DNA from: an uncultured Ectothiorhodospiraceae bacterium
Lineage (GTDB): Bacteria > Pseudomonadota > Gammaproteobacteria > UBA9214
Direction of reading: 5' to 3'
Assembly: GCA_947259415.1 (NCBI GenBank)
Contig: CAMYMI010000005.1
Coordinates: forward strand, 62,001 to 126,000
Length of the DNA: 64,000 nucleotides
Each line of letters opens with the position of its first letter. The first letter of the stretch is position 1. Shown in pieces: positions 26,366-36,795 of this stretch. A model generated the notes under the pieces. The model was not told the DNA's origin. It saw only the letters and a list, made by a program, of their open reading frames with translations, and made no database searches. The position numbers were made by a program, and so were the translations under genes.

Positions 26366-26456
26366 AATTTTTCGCCGTGAAGATTATTAGCGAACTCCTG
26401 TGCTCGCTTCATACGATGTCAGATTTCGCCTGACGGCGTGGTATTTCTTTTAAACG

Positions 26457-26950
26457 GGCCTCCGCGCCGGCACGACCCTGGTATTATTTTTTCGCACTAT
26501 CGTGCGAGATACTTTTCTTTGCCCCGCCAAAGAAAAGTACCCAAAAGAAACGCGGGCCCGAAGGCTTGCCCGCTGACGCGGGTTCACTGCGCTTCTCGCA
26601 TCAATCGGCGCTCGTCGAACTCGCAATCGCACACAGCGCGATTGCTCAAACAGGCGACTCGCTTCCCCGATTGATGCTGCGATGCTCGTCTGCACCTACG
26701 GTACAGGGGCGGCTTCCCTTAACCCGTTGCCCTCACCGAGTACCGCAGACAATCCGGGACAAGGGCGCGCACTCTGTTTGAGACAAGCCAGTGCGGGGAT
26801 TTTTCAATACCGCACTGGCTCCGAGTTGTGCGCGGCCCCCGGATTGGCGAGGAACGCACGGGCAAGGCTGCGAAGCGGCCTTGTATATTTATCCCGATGA
26901 GGGCAACGGGTGCCCTTCTCTTTGGGTACTTTCTCTTGGGCACGCAGTAC
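26457..26950. repeat. structured dispersed repeat, long copy (copy A)
   Basis: The hemE-gltD gap holds a long fold-back element. Parts in order are a hairpin of 12-bp arms at 26510-26521 and 26528-26539 around a 6-base loop, the block CCGAAGGCTTGCC, an 11-bp inverted repeat at 26598-26608 and 26667-26677 enclosing an 8-bp one at 26623-26645, and the block TGCGATGCTCGTCTGC. Then comes a 14-bp inverted repeat at 26722-26735 and 26898-26911 enclosing a 10-bp hairpin at 26787-26819. Sequence near 26533-26550 is repeated inverted at about 26925-26945. The first half is homologous to 52019-52250. Protein-like frames across it are not credible. Confidence 0.8.
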
Positions 26951-26953
26951 CTG

Positions 26954-28396
26954 CTATCTCGGCAGATCGCTCGAGCCCATCAAATACTCGTCAATAGCCC
27001 GCGCGCACTGCCGGCCTTCGCGAATCGCCCAGACCACCAGTGACTGGCCGCGACGCATGTCGCCAGCCGAGAAAACCCGGGACAGCGAGGTCTGATACTG
27101 GTCGGTGTTGGCCAGTACATTGCCGCGCTCATCCAGTTCAACACCGAGCTCCCGCAGCATCCCCTCGTGAACCGGGTGCACGAAGCCCATGGCGAGCAAA
27201 ACCAGGTCGGCCTTGAGCTGGAATTCACTGCCCGGCACCTCTTCCATCTTCCAGGCGCCGCTCTCGTCCTTGCTCCAGCTCAGCCGGATGCAGTTGATGG
27301 CGGTCACCTTGCCGTTTTCCCCCTCAATAGATTTGGTCGCAACCGCCCAGTCACGTTGTGCGCCTTCTTCCTGCGAACTCGAGGTGCGCAGCTTGTTGGG
27401 CCAATTGGGCCACACCAGGCTCTTGTTCTCCTTGCACGGCGGTTCCGGCATGATTTCCAGCTGGGTCACCGAGAGTGCACTCTGACGGAAGGAAGTTCCA
27501 ATACAGTCGGACCCGGTATCACCGCCACCAATAACAATGACGTGCTTGTCTTTCGCGGTAATAGCTATCTCCGGATCAATCGTGTCACCTGCATTGCGTT
27601 TGTTCTGTTGCGGCAGGAAGTTCATGGCGAAATGCACCCCATCGAGCTCGCGGCCCGGTACCTCCAGATCACGCGGATATTCGGAACCGCCGGTTAGCGC
27701 CACAGCGTCGAATTCGCTCAGCAGCTTGTTGGCCGGTGTGGTGACGCCGATATGGGCCTCGGTGTGGAACCTGACGCCTTCAGCCTGCATCTGGGCCATG
27801 CGACGGTCGATGATGTGTTTTTCCATCTTGAAATCAGGGATGCCATAGCGCAACAGCCCGCCAATACGGTCCTGCTTCTCGAACAACTCGACCTCGTGGC
27901 CGGCACGTGCCAACTGCTGGGCGCAGGCCAGCCCCGCCGGTCCGGAGCCCACCACGGCAACCCGCTTGCCGGTTTTGTGTTCGGCAATCTGCGGGATAAT
28001 CCAGTTGTTTTCCCACGCCTTGTCGATAATGGCGCATTCAATGGTCTTGATGGTGACCGGGTTGTCATCGATATTCAGTGTGCATGACGCCTCGCAGGGC
28101 GCCGGACAGATACGGCCGGTGAACTCGGGGAAGTTGTTGGTTGACTGCAGGACACTCAGCGCCTCCTGCCAGTCACCCTGGTAGACCAGGTCGTTCCAGT
28201 CCGGGATGAGATTGTTGATCGGGCAGCCCTGGTGGCAGTAGGGTATCCCGCAATCCATGCAGCGGGCACCCTGCTGGCTTACCTCACTGTCTTGCAGCGG
28301 TATGATGAATTCCCTGAAATGCTGGACCCGGTCGGCCGGTGGCGCGTAGCTGCGCTCAAGCCGTTCGTACTCCATGAAACCGGTGGGTTTGCCCAT
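26954..28396 (-). CDS. gltD: glutamate synthase (NADPH) small subunit
   Basis: GltD oxidises NADPH and passes electrons through FAD and iron-sulfur clusters to GltB, which makes glutamate from glutamine and 2-oxoglutarate. The protein is 480 residues from the ATG at 28396. The N-terminal cysteines occur in [14 protein letters not shown] and CPAPCEASC. The FAD fold has [13 protein letters not shown] and the NADPH fold has [13 protein letters not shown]. The C-terminal [15 protein letters not shown] is typical. AAGGAGG stands 9 bases before this ATG; a TTG six bases upstream would overlap gltB by four bases but is too close to that site. It is cotranscribed with gltB. Confidence 0.97.
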   Translation of the reverse strand: MGKPTGFMEYERLERSYAPPADRVQHFREFIIPLQDSEVSQQGARCMDCGIPYCHQGCPINNLIPDWNDLVYQGDWQEALSVLQSTNNFPEFTGRICPAPCEASCTLNIDDNPVTIKTIECAIIDKAWENNWIIPQIAEHKTGKRVAVVGSGPAGLACAQQLARAGHEVELFEKQDRIGGLLRYGIPDFKMEKHIIDRRMAQMQAEGVRFHTEAHIGVTTPANKLLSEFDAVALTGGSEYPRDLEVPGRELDGVHFAMNFLPQQNKRNAGDTIDPEIAITAKDKHVIVIGGGDTGSDCIGTSFRQSALSVTQLEIMPEPPCKENKSLVWPNWPNKLRTSSSQEEGAQRDWAVATKSIEGENGKVTAINCIRLSWSKDESGAWKMEEVPGSEFQLKADLVLLAMGFVHPVHEGMLRELGVELDERGNVLANTDQYQTSLSRVFSAGDMRRGQSLVVWAIREGRQCARAIDEYLMGSSDLPR

Positions 28397-28398
28397 GC

Positions 28399-31300
28399 TC
28401 AACGTCCTCCTTCGGCAGCCTGCGATACGGCCGCCTGTGCTGTCTGCATTCCCTGCAGGGCGCGCCGGTAATCTACCGGCATGACCTTGACGAATTTTGC
28501 CAGGTATTCGTTCCAGTTTTCCAGGATATGGCGACCGCGTGAGCTGTCGGTGTAGTGCACATGCTTCTCGATCAGCTGGCGCAGGCGCTGTGCGTCATGG
28601 CGTGTCATGTCATGGCGGATGTCCACCTTGCCATGGGTTTCAAGGTCTCCACCCTGGTGCTCGAGATTCTCCAGGGCATCATCCTCTGCCGGGACCGGTT
28701 CCAGTTCGACCATGGCCAGGTTGCAACGCCGTTCGAAGTCGCCACGCTCATCTAGTACATAGGCGATCCCGCCGCTCATGCCGGCCGCGAAATTCCGACC
28801 CGATTCACCTAGCACCACAACGACACCGCCGGTCATGTATTCACAGCCGTGGTCGCCGACACCCTCGACCACGGCGGTGGCACCGGAGTTGCGCACTGCG
28901 AAGCGTTCACCGGCAACACCCCGGAAATAGCACTCGCCGCTGATGGCACCGTACAGGACGGTATTGCCGACGATGATGTTTTCCTCAGGAACGATCGGGC
29001 ATTCCTTCGGTGGATAGACCACCAGTCGACCACCACTCAGGCCCTTGCCGACATAATCATTGCCCTCGCCGATGAGTTCGATACTGATGCCGTGCGCTGC
29101 AAAGGCGCCAAAGCTCTGGCCTGCTGTACCGCGGAGAGTGATACTGATGCTGTCCTCCGGTAGTCCTGCATGGCCGTAGCGCCTGGCGACCTCGCCTGAC
29201 AGCATGGCGCCGACCGTGCGGTTGGTATTACAAACCGGCAGGTCGATATGAACCGGCTGCTTATTCACGAGCGCCGGTTGCGCCTGCTTGATAAGTGCGT
29301 TGTCGAGAGCCTTTTCCAGACCATGGTCCTGGGGTTCGCTGTGGTAGATACCCACACCAGGTGCGGCTTCGGGCATAGTCAGGATGCGCGAGAAATCAAG
29401 GCCTCGTGCCTTCCAGTGACTGATGGCACGGCGCATGTTCAGGTGCTGAGACTGTCCAATCATGTCGTCGAACTTCCGGTAGCCAAGTTTTGACATTAGT
29501 TCCCGGATCTCCTCGGCGACGAAGAAGAAATAGTTCACCACGTGCTCGGGTTTACCAGTAAAGCGCTTGCGCAGTTCCGGGTCCTGGGTGGCAACTCCGA
29601 CCGGACAGGTGTTCAGATGGCATTTGCGCATCATAATGCAGCCCTCGACGATGAGAGGGGCAGTGGCAAAACCGAACTCGTCGGCACCCAGCAGGGCACC
29701 GACCACGACATCACGACCGGTGCGCATGCCGCCATCGACCTGCACGGCGATGCGGCTACGCAGATTATTCAACACCAGGGTCTGGTTGGTTTCGGCCAGG
29801 CCGATCTCCCACGGTGAACCGGCGTGCTTGATGGAGGTCAGTGGACTCGCGCCGGTGCCGCCGTCGTAACCGGCGATGGTCACATGATCGGCATGCGCCT
29901 TGGATACACCGGCGGCAACCGTTCCGACGCCGACCTCGGATACCAGCTTGACACTGATGTCGGCCTTTGGATTAGCATTTTTCAGGTCATGGATCAGCTG
30001 CGCCAGGTCCTCGATGGAATAGATATCATGATGTGGGGGGGGCGAGATCAGGCCCACCCCCGGGGTGGAATGCCGCACCTTGGCGATAGTGGCATCGACC
30101 TTGTGTCCGGGTAACTGCCCGCCTTCACCCGGCTTTGCGCCTTGCGCAATCTTGATCTGGATCACGTCGGAATTAACCAGGTATTCGGTGGTGACCCCGA
30201 AGCGTCCGGATGCTACCTGCTTGATGGCTGAGCGCTTGGAATCGCCGTTATCCATCGGCAAAAAACGTTCCGGTAGTTCACCACCCTCGCCGGTGTTGGA
30301 CTTGCCGCCGATGCGGTTCATGGCGATTGCCAGGGTGGTATGCGCCTCGTAGGAGATAGAACCGAAGGACATGGCACCGGTCGAGAAGCGCTTGACGATC
30401 GCGCTGGCGGGCTCCACTTCCTCGAGCGGTACCGATTGACTGGCGAACTCGAATTCGAACAGGCCGCGCAGGGTCAGCATGCGTTCATTCTGCTCATTGA
30501 CCAGCTGGGCATACTCCTTATAGGTACTGGCATCGTTCGCGCGCGCGGAATGTTGCAGCTTCGAAATGGTTTCGGGCGTCCACATATGGTCCTCGCCGTG
30601 CACCCGGAACGCATAGTCGCCGCCGACATCGAGCTTGTCGCGATAAATCGGTGCATCACCAAAGGCATCGCGATGCCAGCGAACCGTCTCCGCGGCTATT
30701 TCATCGAGGCCGGCACCTTCGATGGTGGTGGCGGTACCGGCGAAATAGCGATCGACGAATTCCGTGCTCAGCCCGACAGCATCGAAAATCTGCGCGCCGC
30801 AGTAGGACTGGTAGGTGGAGATGCCCATCTTCGACATGACCTTGAGCAGGCCCTTGCCAACCGCCTTGATATAGCGGGTCTTGACCTCATCCTCGCTGAG
30901 TTGCTCCGACAGCCGGTTGCGCATCGCTGAAAGGGTCTCGAAGGCGAGGTAGGGATTGATTGCCTCAGCCCCGTAGCCGGCCAGGGTGGCGAAGTGGTGC
31001 ACCTCGCGGGCAGAACCGGTTTCGATGACCAGACCGGACTCAGTGCGCAGCCCGGTCCGTACCAGGTGATGGTGAACGGCCGAGGTGGCCAGCAGTGCCG
31101 GGATAGCGATGTGGTCAGCGTCCATGCCGCGGTCTGAGAGCACGAGGATGTTGTAACCCTCGCCGATGGTTGCTTCTGCCTGCTGGCATACCGCTTCGAG
31201 GGCGGCCTGCATTCCCACCACCCCTTGCACCGCGGGATAGCAGATGTCCAGGGTGTGGGTGCGGAAGACACCACCGGTGTGGTCCTCGATATGGCGTATC

Positions 31301-33039
31301 CGCTCCAGATCGTTGTTAGTCAGAATCGGCTGATTAACCTCCAGGCGCATGTGTTCGCCCGCGGTCTCATGCCCGAGCAGGTTGGGGCGTGGCCCGATAA
31401 GCGAAACCAGTGACATCACCAGTTCCTCCCGGATCGGGTCGATTGGTGGATTGGTGACCTGGGCAAAATTCTGCTTGAAGTAGTTCGACAGGTGCTTGGC
31501 CTTGTTGGAGAGCACGGCAATCGGGTTGTCTGCACCCATGGAGCCAATCGCTTCCTGGCCGGTGACCGCCATCGGTGTCATCAGAAACTTGAGGTCCTCC
31601 TGGGTATAACCGAAGGCCTGTTGCCGGTCGAGCAGGGTGTCCGGATCCGGGGTCATGGCGCTGACCTGTCCCGGCAGATCACGGAGCCGGATCTGGGTCT
31701 TGTCCAGCCATTCCTGGTAAGGACGGCGGTTAGCCAGGTCGGTCTTAAGCTCGGCGTCGTCGATGATACGACCCTGTTCCAGGTCGATGAGGAACATCTT
31801 GCCGGGCTGCAAGCGCCATTTCTTGACGATGTGGTCCTCGGGGATATCGAGTACACCCATTTCCGAGGCCATCACCACGATGTCGTCATCGGTGATCAGG
31901 TAGCGGGCAGGACGCAAGCCATTGCGGTCAAGGGTGGCGCCGATCTGGCGACCATCGGTGAAGGCCACGGCTGCCGGGCCATCCCAGGGCTCCATGAGGG
32001 CGGCGTAGTATTCGTAGAAGGCACGGCGCTTATTGTCCATCAGCGGATTACCGGCCCAGGCCTCCGGGATCAGCAGCATCATGGCATGCGCCAGGGAGTA
32101 ACCGCCGGTGACCAGCAATTCCAGGGCATTGTCGAAGCAGGCCGAGTCCGACTGACCTTCCGCGATCAGCGGCCAGAGTTTTTCCAGATCATCACCGAAC
32201 AATTCCGAGACCATCGTGCTGCGACGGGCATTCATCCAGTTGATGTTCCCACGCAGGGTGTTGATCTCACCATTATGGGCAATCATGCGAAACGGTTGCG
32301 CCAGGTCCCAGGAGGGGAAGGTGTTGGTCGAAAAACGCTGATGCACCAGCGCCAGCGCCGAGTCCAGGCGTGGGTCCTTCAGGTCCGCGTAATAGCTATC
32401 CACCTGGTTGGCCAGCAACATGCCCTTGTAGGCCAGCGTGCGTGAGGACAGCGTAGTTAGGTAGAAGTATTCAGCTTGTTCGATGCCGGAATCTCGTACT
32501 GTGTTTTCTACACGTTTGCGGATCACGAACAGGGAGCGTTCGAAGGCGTCACCCGCGGCGCAGTCGTCACCGCGTCCTATGAACACCTGGCGAACAACCG
32601 GCTCAACCTCCAGGACGCTGATGCCCAGGCCGCTGTTGTCTGTGGGTACGTCACGCCAGCCAATCAGGGTCTGGCCTTCTTCGCTGATGGTCTGGGTAAT
32701 GAGTGTCTCGCAATAGCTGCGGGAATTGGCATTGCGTGGCAGAAACAGCATGCCAACACCGTATTCACCGGCGTCAGGCAGGATAATGCCGAGCGCGGCG
32801 CATTCCTCGCGCAGGAAGCGGTCCGGGATCTGCATCAGGATGCCGGCACCGTCACCCGCCAGCGGGTCGGCACCCACCGCCCCGCGATGGGTCAGATTCT
32901 CGAGTATCTGCAATCCCTGGCGAATGATTTCATGACTCTTCCGGCCCTTGACGTTGGCGATGAAACCGACACCACAGGCGTCGTGTTCGTTGGCGGGGTC
33001 ATACAGGCCCTGTCGGGGTGGCAAGGTGCCATGCTTCAT
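28399..33039 (-). CDS. gltB: glutamate synthase (NADPH) large subunit
   Basis: GltB hydrolyses glutamine in its N-terminal amidotransferase domain and channels ammonia to the FMN site, where 2-oxoglutarate becomes glutamate. From the ATG at 33039 the protein is 1546 residues. The nucleophile is the cysteine in HDACGVGF at about residue 22, exposed after a short propeptide is removed. The FMN domain has [13 protein letters not shown], and the 3Fe-4S cysteines lie in [15 protein letters not shown]. The C-terminal beta-helix has repeated G-x-x-G-x-x-x-G strands. The frame extends to an ATG at 33075, but AGGA is placed well only before the inner ATG. gltD follows two bases after the stop. Confidence 0.97.
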   Translation of the reverse strand: MKHGTLPPRQGLYDPANEHDACGVGFIANVKGRKSHEIIRQGLQILENLTHRGAVGADPLAGDGAGILMQIPDRFLREECAALGIILPDAGEYGVGMLFLPRNANSRSYCETLITQTISEEGQTLIGWRDVPTDNSGLGISVLEVEPVVRQVFIGRGDDCAAGDAFERSLFVIRKRVENTVRDSGIEQAEYFYLTTLSSRTLAYKGMLLANQVDSYYADLKDPRLDSALALVHQRFSTNTFPSWDLAQPFRMIAHNGEINTLRGNINWMNARRSTMVSELFGDDLEKLWPLIAEGQSDSACFDNALELLVTGGYSLAHAMMLLIPEAWAGNPLMDNKRRAFYEYYAALMEPWDGPAAVAFTDGRQIGATLDRNGLRPARYLITDDDIVVMASEMGVLDIPEDHIVKKWRLQPGKMFLIDLEQGRIIDDAELKTDLANRRPYQEWLDKTQIRLRDLPGQVSAMTPDPDTLLDRQQAFGYTQEDLKFLMTPMAVTGQEAIGSMGADNPIAVLSNKAKHLSNYFKQNFAQVTNPPIDPIREELVMSLVSLIGPRPNLLGHETAGEHMRLEVNQPILTNNDLERIRHIEDHTGGVFRTHTLDICYPAVQGVVGMQAALEAVCQQAEATIGEGYNILVLSDRGMDADHIAIPALLATSAVHHHLVRTGLRTESGLVIETGSAREVHHFATLAGYGAEAINPYLAFETLSAMRNRLSEQLSEDEVKTRYIKAVGKGLLKVMSKMGISTYQSYCGAQIFDAVGLSTEFVDRYFAGTATTIEGAGLDEIAAETVRWHRDAFGDAPIYRDKLDVGGDYAFRVHGEDHMWTPETISKLQHSARANDASTYKEYAQLVNEQNERMLTLRGLFEFEFASQSVPLEEVEPASAIVKRFSTGAMSFGSISYEAHTTLAIAMNRIGGKSNTGEGGELPERFLPMDNGDSKRSAIKQVASGRFGVTTEYLVNSDVIQIKIAQGAKPGEGGQLPGHKVDATIAKVRHSTPGVGLISPPPHHDIYSIEDLAQLIHDLKNANPKADISVKLVSEVGVGTVAAGVSKAHADHVTIAGYDGGTGASPLTSIKHAGSPWEIGLAETNQTLVLNNLRSRIAVQVDGGMRTGRDVVVGALLGADEFGFATAPLIVEGCIMMRKCHLNTCPVGVATQDPELRKRFTGKPEHVVNYFFFVAEEIRELMSKLGYRKFDDMIGQSQHLNMRRAISHWKARGLDFSRILTMPEAAPGVGIYHSEPQDHGLEKALDNALIKQAQPALVNKQPVHIDLPVCNTNRTVGAMLSGEVARRYGHAGLPEDSISITLRGTAGQSFGAFAAHGISIELIGEGNDYVGKGLSGGRLVVYPPKECPIVPEENIIVGNTVLYGAISGECYFRGVAGERFAVRNSGATAVVEGVGDHGCEYMTGGVVVVLGESGRNFAAGMSGGIAYVLDERGDFERRCNLAMVELEPVPAEDDALENLEHQGGDLETHGKVDIRHDMTRHDAQRLRQLIEKHVHYTDSSRGRHILENWNEYLAKFVKVMPVDYRRALQGMQTAQAAVSQAAEGGR

Positions 33040-33276
33040 GTGCGAGTCCTGTCGTTCGATGTCGGCTACCGCCATGCCGGATATGGCGATAAAAACTTGT
33101 TATATTACAGCTCGTTATATTGTTTCGGCTGTGGTTTCAACAGGGCGAGTGCAAACACCCCCGCCCACGGCCAAAAGGCCGGACAGTATAGCGCCGCCGG
33201 GCCGGTGGTTCAATTTGCGGAATGGTGTTTTTCCTTCTGATTTTCAGGGGTATGCCATGAGGCCCCGGGTATCAAT

Positions 33277-33525
33277 CTACTCGGTTTGCGCCTGCATGAA
33301 GACGACCTGGTAGCCGCGCTTGAGCTGCTCGTCGCGGACGTTGATCAGAGCTGCCTCGGCGCTTTCGCGGTCCGGGAAGTGCTCGCGCAGCAGACGTCCC
33401 CCTGAGCCCTGGAACCCCCACTCCCTTAACAGGGTCCAGCCCTCGATCAGGTCCTCCTGCAGGTGCAGGTGGTAGTAGCGGGGCGGTCGGTCGCCCTCGG
33501 GGGGGATTTGCATATAGATACGCAT
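33277..33525 (-). CDS. WGR-domain protein
   Basis: The 82-residue protein is a single WGR domain, recognised by RYYHLHLQEDLIEGWTLLREWGFQGSGG, split here into a beta-sheet half and a helix with FPDRESAEAALINVRDEQLKRGY. WGR domains occur in PARPs and in bacterial proteins near DNA-repair or nucleotide genes and are thought to bind nucleic acid. The WGR tripeptide itself reads WGF. It lies alone between gltB and a repeat cluster on the same strand as its neighbours, 237 bases from the gltB start. Its function is unknown. Confidence 0.8.
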   Translation of the reverse strand: MRIYMQIPPEGDRPPRYYHLHLQEDLIEGWTLLREWGFQGSGGRLLREHFPDRESAEAALINVRDEQLKRGYQVVFMQAQTE

Positions 33526-33558
33526 TTCAATTTATATCGGCTTGAAATAATAAACATT

Positions 33559-33766
33559 CTCCGCGGAGACGCAGAATGCGCAGAGGAAGAAAATCAGTAA
33601 AAATGTCTTACTGCAAAGGCGCAAAGGACGCAAAGCAATATCAATTCCAGTATGCCTCTCAGTTATTCTAAATATCATGACTTCCAGGAAAATCAATGTC
33701 TGAAAGGCGCATCACCCAACTATGGACTTCCTGAAAAATATTCTCCTTGCGCCTTTGCGGTGAATT
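33559..33766. repeat. dispersed GGCGCAAAGGAC-type repeat cluster, locus d
   Basis: Between the WGR gene and the dNTPase gene are plus-strand units at 33559-33586 (CTCCGCGGAGACGCAGAATG) and 33608-33636 (ACTGCAAAGGCGCAAAGGAC followed by GCAAAG). A minus-strand unit lies at 33742-33766 (CTTGCGCCTTTGCGGTGAA). The inner inverted pair is separated by about 105 bases of unique AT-rich sequence. The gap of 272 bases is fully accounted for by this element. Confidence 0.75.
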
Positions 33767-33797
33767 TTGTCCCATATCCAGTGCTACCGTAGATCGA

Positions 33798-34970
33798 TCA
33801 GATCGACGGATTGAAGGTGCGTTCGTACTCGGCGATGGCGTAACGGTCGGTCATGCCGGCTATATAGTCGGCGACCGCGCGGGCCCGGCCGTCCCTGCCG
33901 CCACTGCGTTCCAGCAGGGCCGTCTGCTGCTGGTCCGCTTCCGGCATCAGCCGGGGGTCGTCGATGAAGGCCTCGAACAGCGCCGTGATGGTGCGTGCGG
34001 CCTTGGCAGTCATGCGATGGACACGGTAGTGGCGGTAGAGATTGGTGCGCAGGAAACGTTTCAACTCCAGGTTCTGCTCGCGCATGTGGTGGCTGAAGGC
34101 AATCAGCGGACTGTCGTGGTGGCGCACTGCGTCGATATCCCCAGGCGCGGCCCGCTGGAGATTGGCGATACTGGTCTCAACCAGGTCGGTGACCTGGCAA
34201 TTGATCAATCGGCGTACGACCTCATGGATGGTGCGGCGTGGCGGCAGAGCCGGGTAAGCATGGCGGACGATCTCGTACTGTTCGCGAAACAGGGCGACCT
34301 CGTCAAGCACTTCAACCTCAATTAGTCCCGAGCGCAGCCCGTCATCGACGTCGTGACTGTTGTAAGCGATTTCATCCGCCAGGTTGGTTAGCTGCGCCTC
34401 CAGTGATGGCTGGTGTTTCTCGATAAAACGGCGGCCCAGATCGCCGAGGCCCTCGGCGTGCTTGCGCGAACAATGCTTAAGGATGCCTTCGCGGGTTTCG
34501 AAGGTCAGGTTGAGCCCCGGGAATTCGGCATAACGTTCTTCCAGTTCATCAACAACACGCAAGGACTGCAGGTTGTGTTCAAAGCCGCCGTAATCTTTCA
34601 TGCAGGCATTGAGCGCATCCTGGCCAGCATGGCCAAAGGGGGTATGACCAAGGTCATGGGCAAGGGCGATACCTTCGGTAAGGTCCTCGTTCAGCCTTAG
34701 GGCGCGAGCGATCGAGCGGGCGATCTGGGCGACTTCGATGGAGTGCGTCAGCCGGGTGCGGAACAGATCTCCCTCGTGGTTGACGAACACCTGGGTCTTG
34801 TATTCCAGGCGCCGGAACGCGGAGGAATGGATGACGCGATCCCGGTCGCGCTGGAATTCGCTGCGCATGACGGGGTGTGGCTCGGGGTGCCTGCGGCCAC
34901 GGGAACAGGACTCGGTGACCGCGTATGCGGCGAGTGCCGAGCCATGGGGTGTGCCGATGTTGGTGTTCAT
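33798..34970 (-). CDS. dgt: dGTPase-like HD-domain deoxynucleotide triphosphohydrolase
   Basis: The family converts dNTPs to the nucleoside and tripolyphosphate. This 390-residue protein is the shorter dGTPase-like type. The HD domain begins [16 protein letters not shown] and shows the metal ligands in [15 protein letters not shown] and in [15 protein letters not shown] later aspartate lies in [19 protein letters not shown]. The gene starts 5 bases after aroB ends, so it is probably in the same transcript. Substrate preference for dGTP is not assured in this subgroup. Confidence 0.92.
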   Translation of the reverse strand: MNTNIGTPHGSALAAYAVTESCSRGRRHPEPHPVMRSEFQRDRDRVIHSSAFRRLEYKTQVFVNHEGDLFRTRLTHSIEVAQIARSIARALRLNEDLTEGIALAHDLGHTPFGHAGQDALNACMKDYGGFEHNLQSLRVVDELEERYAEFPGLNLTFETREGILKHCSRKHAEGLGDLGRRFIEKHQPSLEAQLTNLADEIAYNSHDVDDGLRSGLIEVEVLDEVALFREQYEIVRHAYPALPPRRTIHEVVRRLINCQVTDLVETSIANLQRAAPGDIDAVRHHDSPLIAFSHHMREQNLELKRFLRTNLYRHYRVHRMTAKAARTITALFEAFIDDPRLMPEADQQQTALLERSGGRDGRARAVADYIAGMTDRYAIAEYERTFNPSI

Positions 34971-34975
34971 GCCGT

Positions 34976-36052
34976 TCAGGCGGCAGATGTCAGGGTTTCG
35001 TACAGCAGGCCGGGATCGAAATCGTTACTGATTACGGCCTCGCCAATAGCCTTGAGCAGGACCAGTCGCAGATTGCCATTGATGACCTTTTTATCCACTG
35101 CCATCAGGCTCATGAAGCGCGCCTCATTCATTTCCTCAGGGGCCCGGGTTGGCAATCCAGCGCGTTGCAGCAGTGCTTCGATACGGTCGACATCCGTTTG
35201 CGATAGCCACTGATGCCGTGCGGACAGGTCGGCGGCCATCAGCATGCCGGCGGCAACCGCCTCGCCATGCAGCCAGCTCCCGTAGCCGGTGCCGGTCTCA
35301 ATGGCGTGGCCGAAGGTATGTCCCAGATTGAGCAAGGCACGCTGCCCGCTTTCGCGTTCATCAGCGGCGACGATTTCCGCCTTTATGGCACAGGACAGCT
35401 CGATGGCATCGCCGAGGGCATTCTTGTTGCGGGACTTTAGACTGTCGATATGGGTTTCCAGCCAGTCAAAGAAATCGGCATCACGAATCAGGCCGTACTT
35501 GATGACCTCGGCGAGTCCGGCGGCCAGCTGGCGATCATCCAGGGTATCCAGGGTGTTGGTATCGATCAGGACGCAGCCGGGCTGATAGAAGGCACCGATC
35601 ATGTTCTTGCCCAGGGCATGATTGACACCGGTCTTGCCGCCGACCGATGAGTCGACCTGTGCCAGCAGGGTGGTCGGAATCTGCAGGAAGCCCACACCGC
35701 GCTGGTAGCTGGCGGCTGCGAAGCCGGTGATGTCGCCCACCACCCCGCCGCCAAGTGCCACCAATGTGCAGCTGCGGTTGAAACGCTTCTCCAACAGGGC
35801 ATCGAAGACGAGGTTCAACGTGTCCAGGGTCTTGTATTGTTCACCGTCGGGCAGGATTACGGACTCCAGTTCGAAGCCCCTGAACAGCTGGTGGACAGTG
35901 TCTAGGTACAGGGGGGCAATGGTTTCATTACTGACCACCATGACCTGGCGGCCCTTGACGTGTCCGGTGATCAGCTGGGGCCGTTGCAACAGCCCCTCCC
36001 CGATATGGATCGGATAGCTGCGTTCGCCCAGATCGACGGTGAGTGTTTTCAT
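34976..36052 (-). CDS. aroB: 3-dehydroquinate synthase
   Basis: AroB makes 3-dehydroquinate from DAHP with NAD as a recycled cofactor, step two of the shikimate pathway. The 358-residue protein has the NAD-binding [19 protein letters not shown] block near residue 100 and [21 protein letters not shown] near 145. The metal-binding histidines lie in [14 protein letters not shown]. It follows aroK after 84 bases, the arrangement seen across gammaproteobacteria in the pilMNOPQ-aroKB cluster. Confidence 0.97.
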   Translation of the reverse strand: MKTLTVDLGERSYPIHIGEGLLQRPQLITGHVKGRQVMVVSNETIAPLYLDTVHQLFRGFELESVILPDGEQYKTLDTLNLVFDALLEKRFNRSCTLVALGGGVVGDITGFAAASYQRGVGFLQIPTTLLAQVDSSVGGKTGVNHALGKNMIGAFYQPGCVLIDTNTLDTLDDRQLAAGLAEVIKYGLIRDADFFDWLETHIDSLKSRNKNALGDAIELSCAIKAEIVAADERESGQRALLNLGHTFGHAIETGTGYGSWLHGEAVAAGMLMAADLSARHQWLSQTDVDRIEALLQRAGLPTRAPEEMNEARFMSLMAVDKKVINGNLRLVLLKAIGEAVISNDFDPGLLYETLTSAA

Positions 36053-36136
36053 GTGCCGGAAACAAAGCCTGAATCAATAAAACAGCATATAGGATACCCG
36101 ATCGTCAGAGCAAACCACGCCTAATCGGGGGTTTGG

Positions 36137-36655
36137 TCAGCTGTCTTTCAGCAGCCCCAGGATTTCCTGGACCACATCCCGTACACGCTTGGCATCGGTG
36201 TTGATTACCCGGCCCGCCGTTTGCCGGTAGAGCGGCTCGCGGACCATCATCAGTTCTTCGAGACGCTTGCGCGGGTTTTCCGTCTGCAGCAGGGGACGTT
36301 TACGGTCGCGCAGGGTGCGTGTCAGCTGCTGGTCCACTGAGGCATGCAAGTAGATAACCTCGCCGCGGCTGGTGAGATGATCGCGGTTGACCGGATCGAG
36401 TATGACGCCTCCGCCAGTGGCGAGTACGATGCCCTGCAAGCGGGTAAGTTCGTCGATGACCGCGCTTTCGCGCTTGCGGAAACCGGCCTCCCCTTCGAGT
36501 TCGAATATCAGCGGGATATCCACGCCGGTGCGTCGTTCGATTTCGTGATCGCTGTCGTGAAATTCCAGCCTGAGCTGTTTGGCCAGCAGGCGGCCGATGG
36601 TGGATTTGCCGGCGCCCATGGGACCGATGAGAAAGATGTTTGCCTGTTTTGTCAT
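36137..36655 (-). CDS. aroK: shikimate kinase
   Basis: The 172-residue enzyme phosphorylates shikimate with ATP. The P-loop is GPMGAGKST at 11-19. The substrate-binding aspartate lies in [16 protein letters not shown], the glycine motif in [10 protein letters not shown], and the adenine-loop arginine region in [10 protein letters not shown]. It is upstream of aroB. A perfect 51-bp palindrome stands between it and pilQ, so how much of its transcription comes from the pil promoter is uncertain. Confidence 0.97.
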   Translation of the reverse strand: MTKQANIFLIGPMGAGKSTIGRLLAKQLRLEFHDSDHEIERRTGVDIPLIFELEGEAGFRKRESAVIDELTRLQGIVLATGGGVILDPVNRDHLTSRGEVIYLHASVDQQLTRTLRDRKRPLLQTENPRKRLEELMMVREPLYRQTAGRVINTDAKRVRDVVQEILGLLKDS

Positions 36656-36732
36656 GCGGGAAAGGTATGCCAGCTGGCGGGTCTTAAATCAAGTTGCGGG
36701 ATGGTGGATTGACATGGGCCCCTGGCGTGTGT

Positions 36733-36783
36733 GCTTTATCATAATAAAAGGCCCGCTATGCGGGCCTTTTATTATGATAAAGC
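36733..36783. terminator. perfect 24-bp inverted repeat, bidirectional terminator
   Basis: Arms 36733-36756 and 36760-36783 are exact complements around a 3-base loop. The GC core (GGCCCGC) sits at the tip and is followed on both strands by a T-rich run, so it fits an intrinsic terminator in either direction. It lies between pilQ and aroK, which are read in the same direction, and would limit read-through from the pil operon into aroKB. Confidence 0.88.
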
Positions 36784-36795
36784 AGCTTCCTTGTT

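Noticed and set aside
26450-26695. An 81-codon minus-strand frame containing VSFGYFSLAGQRKVS
   Set aside because: This is the translation of the structured repeat. Similar pseudo-proteins are often annotated where these repeats occur, but the stems, not the codons, are conserved between copies.
31492-32445. A 317-codon frame antisense to gltB
   Set aside because: A shadow frame opposite the conserved amidotransferase and central regions of GltB.
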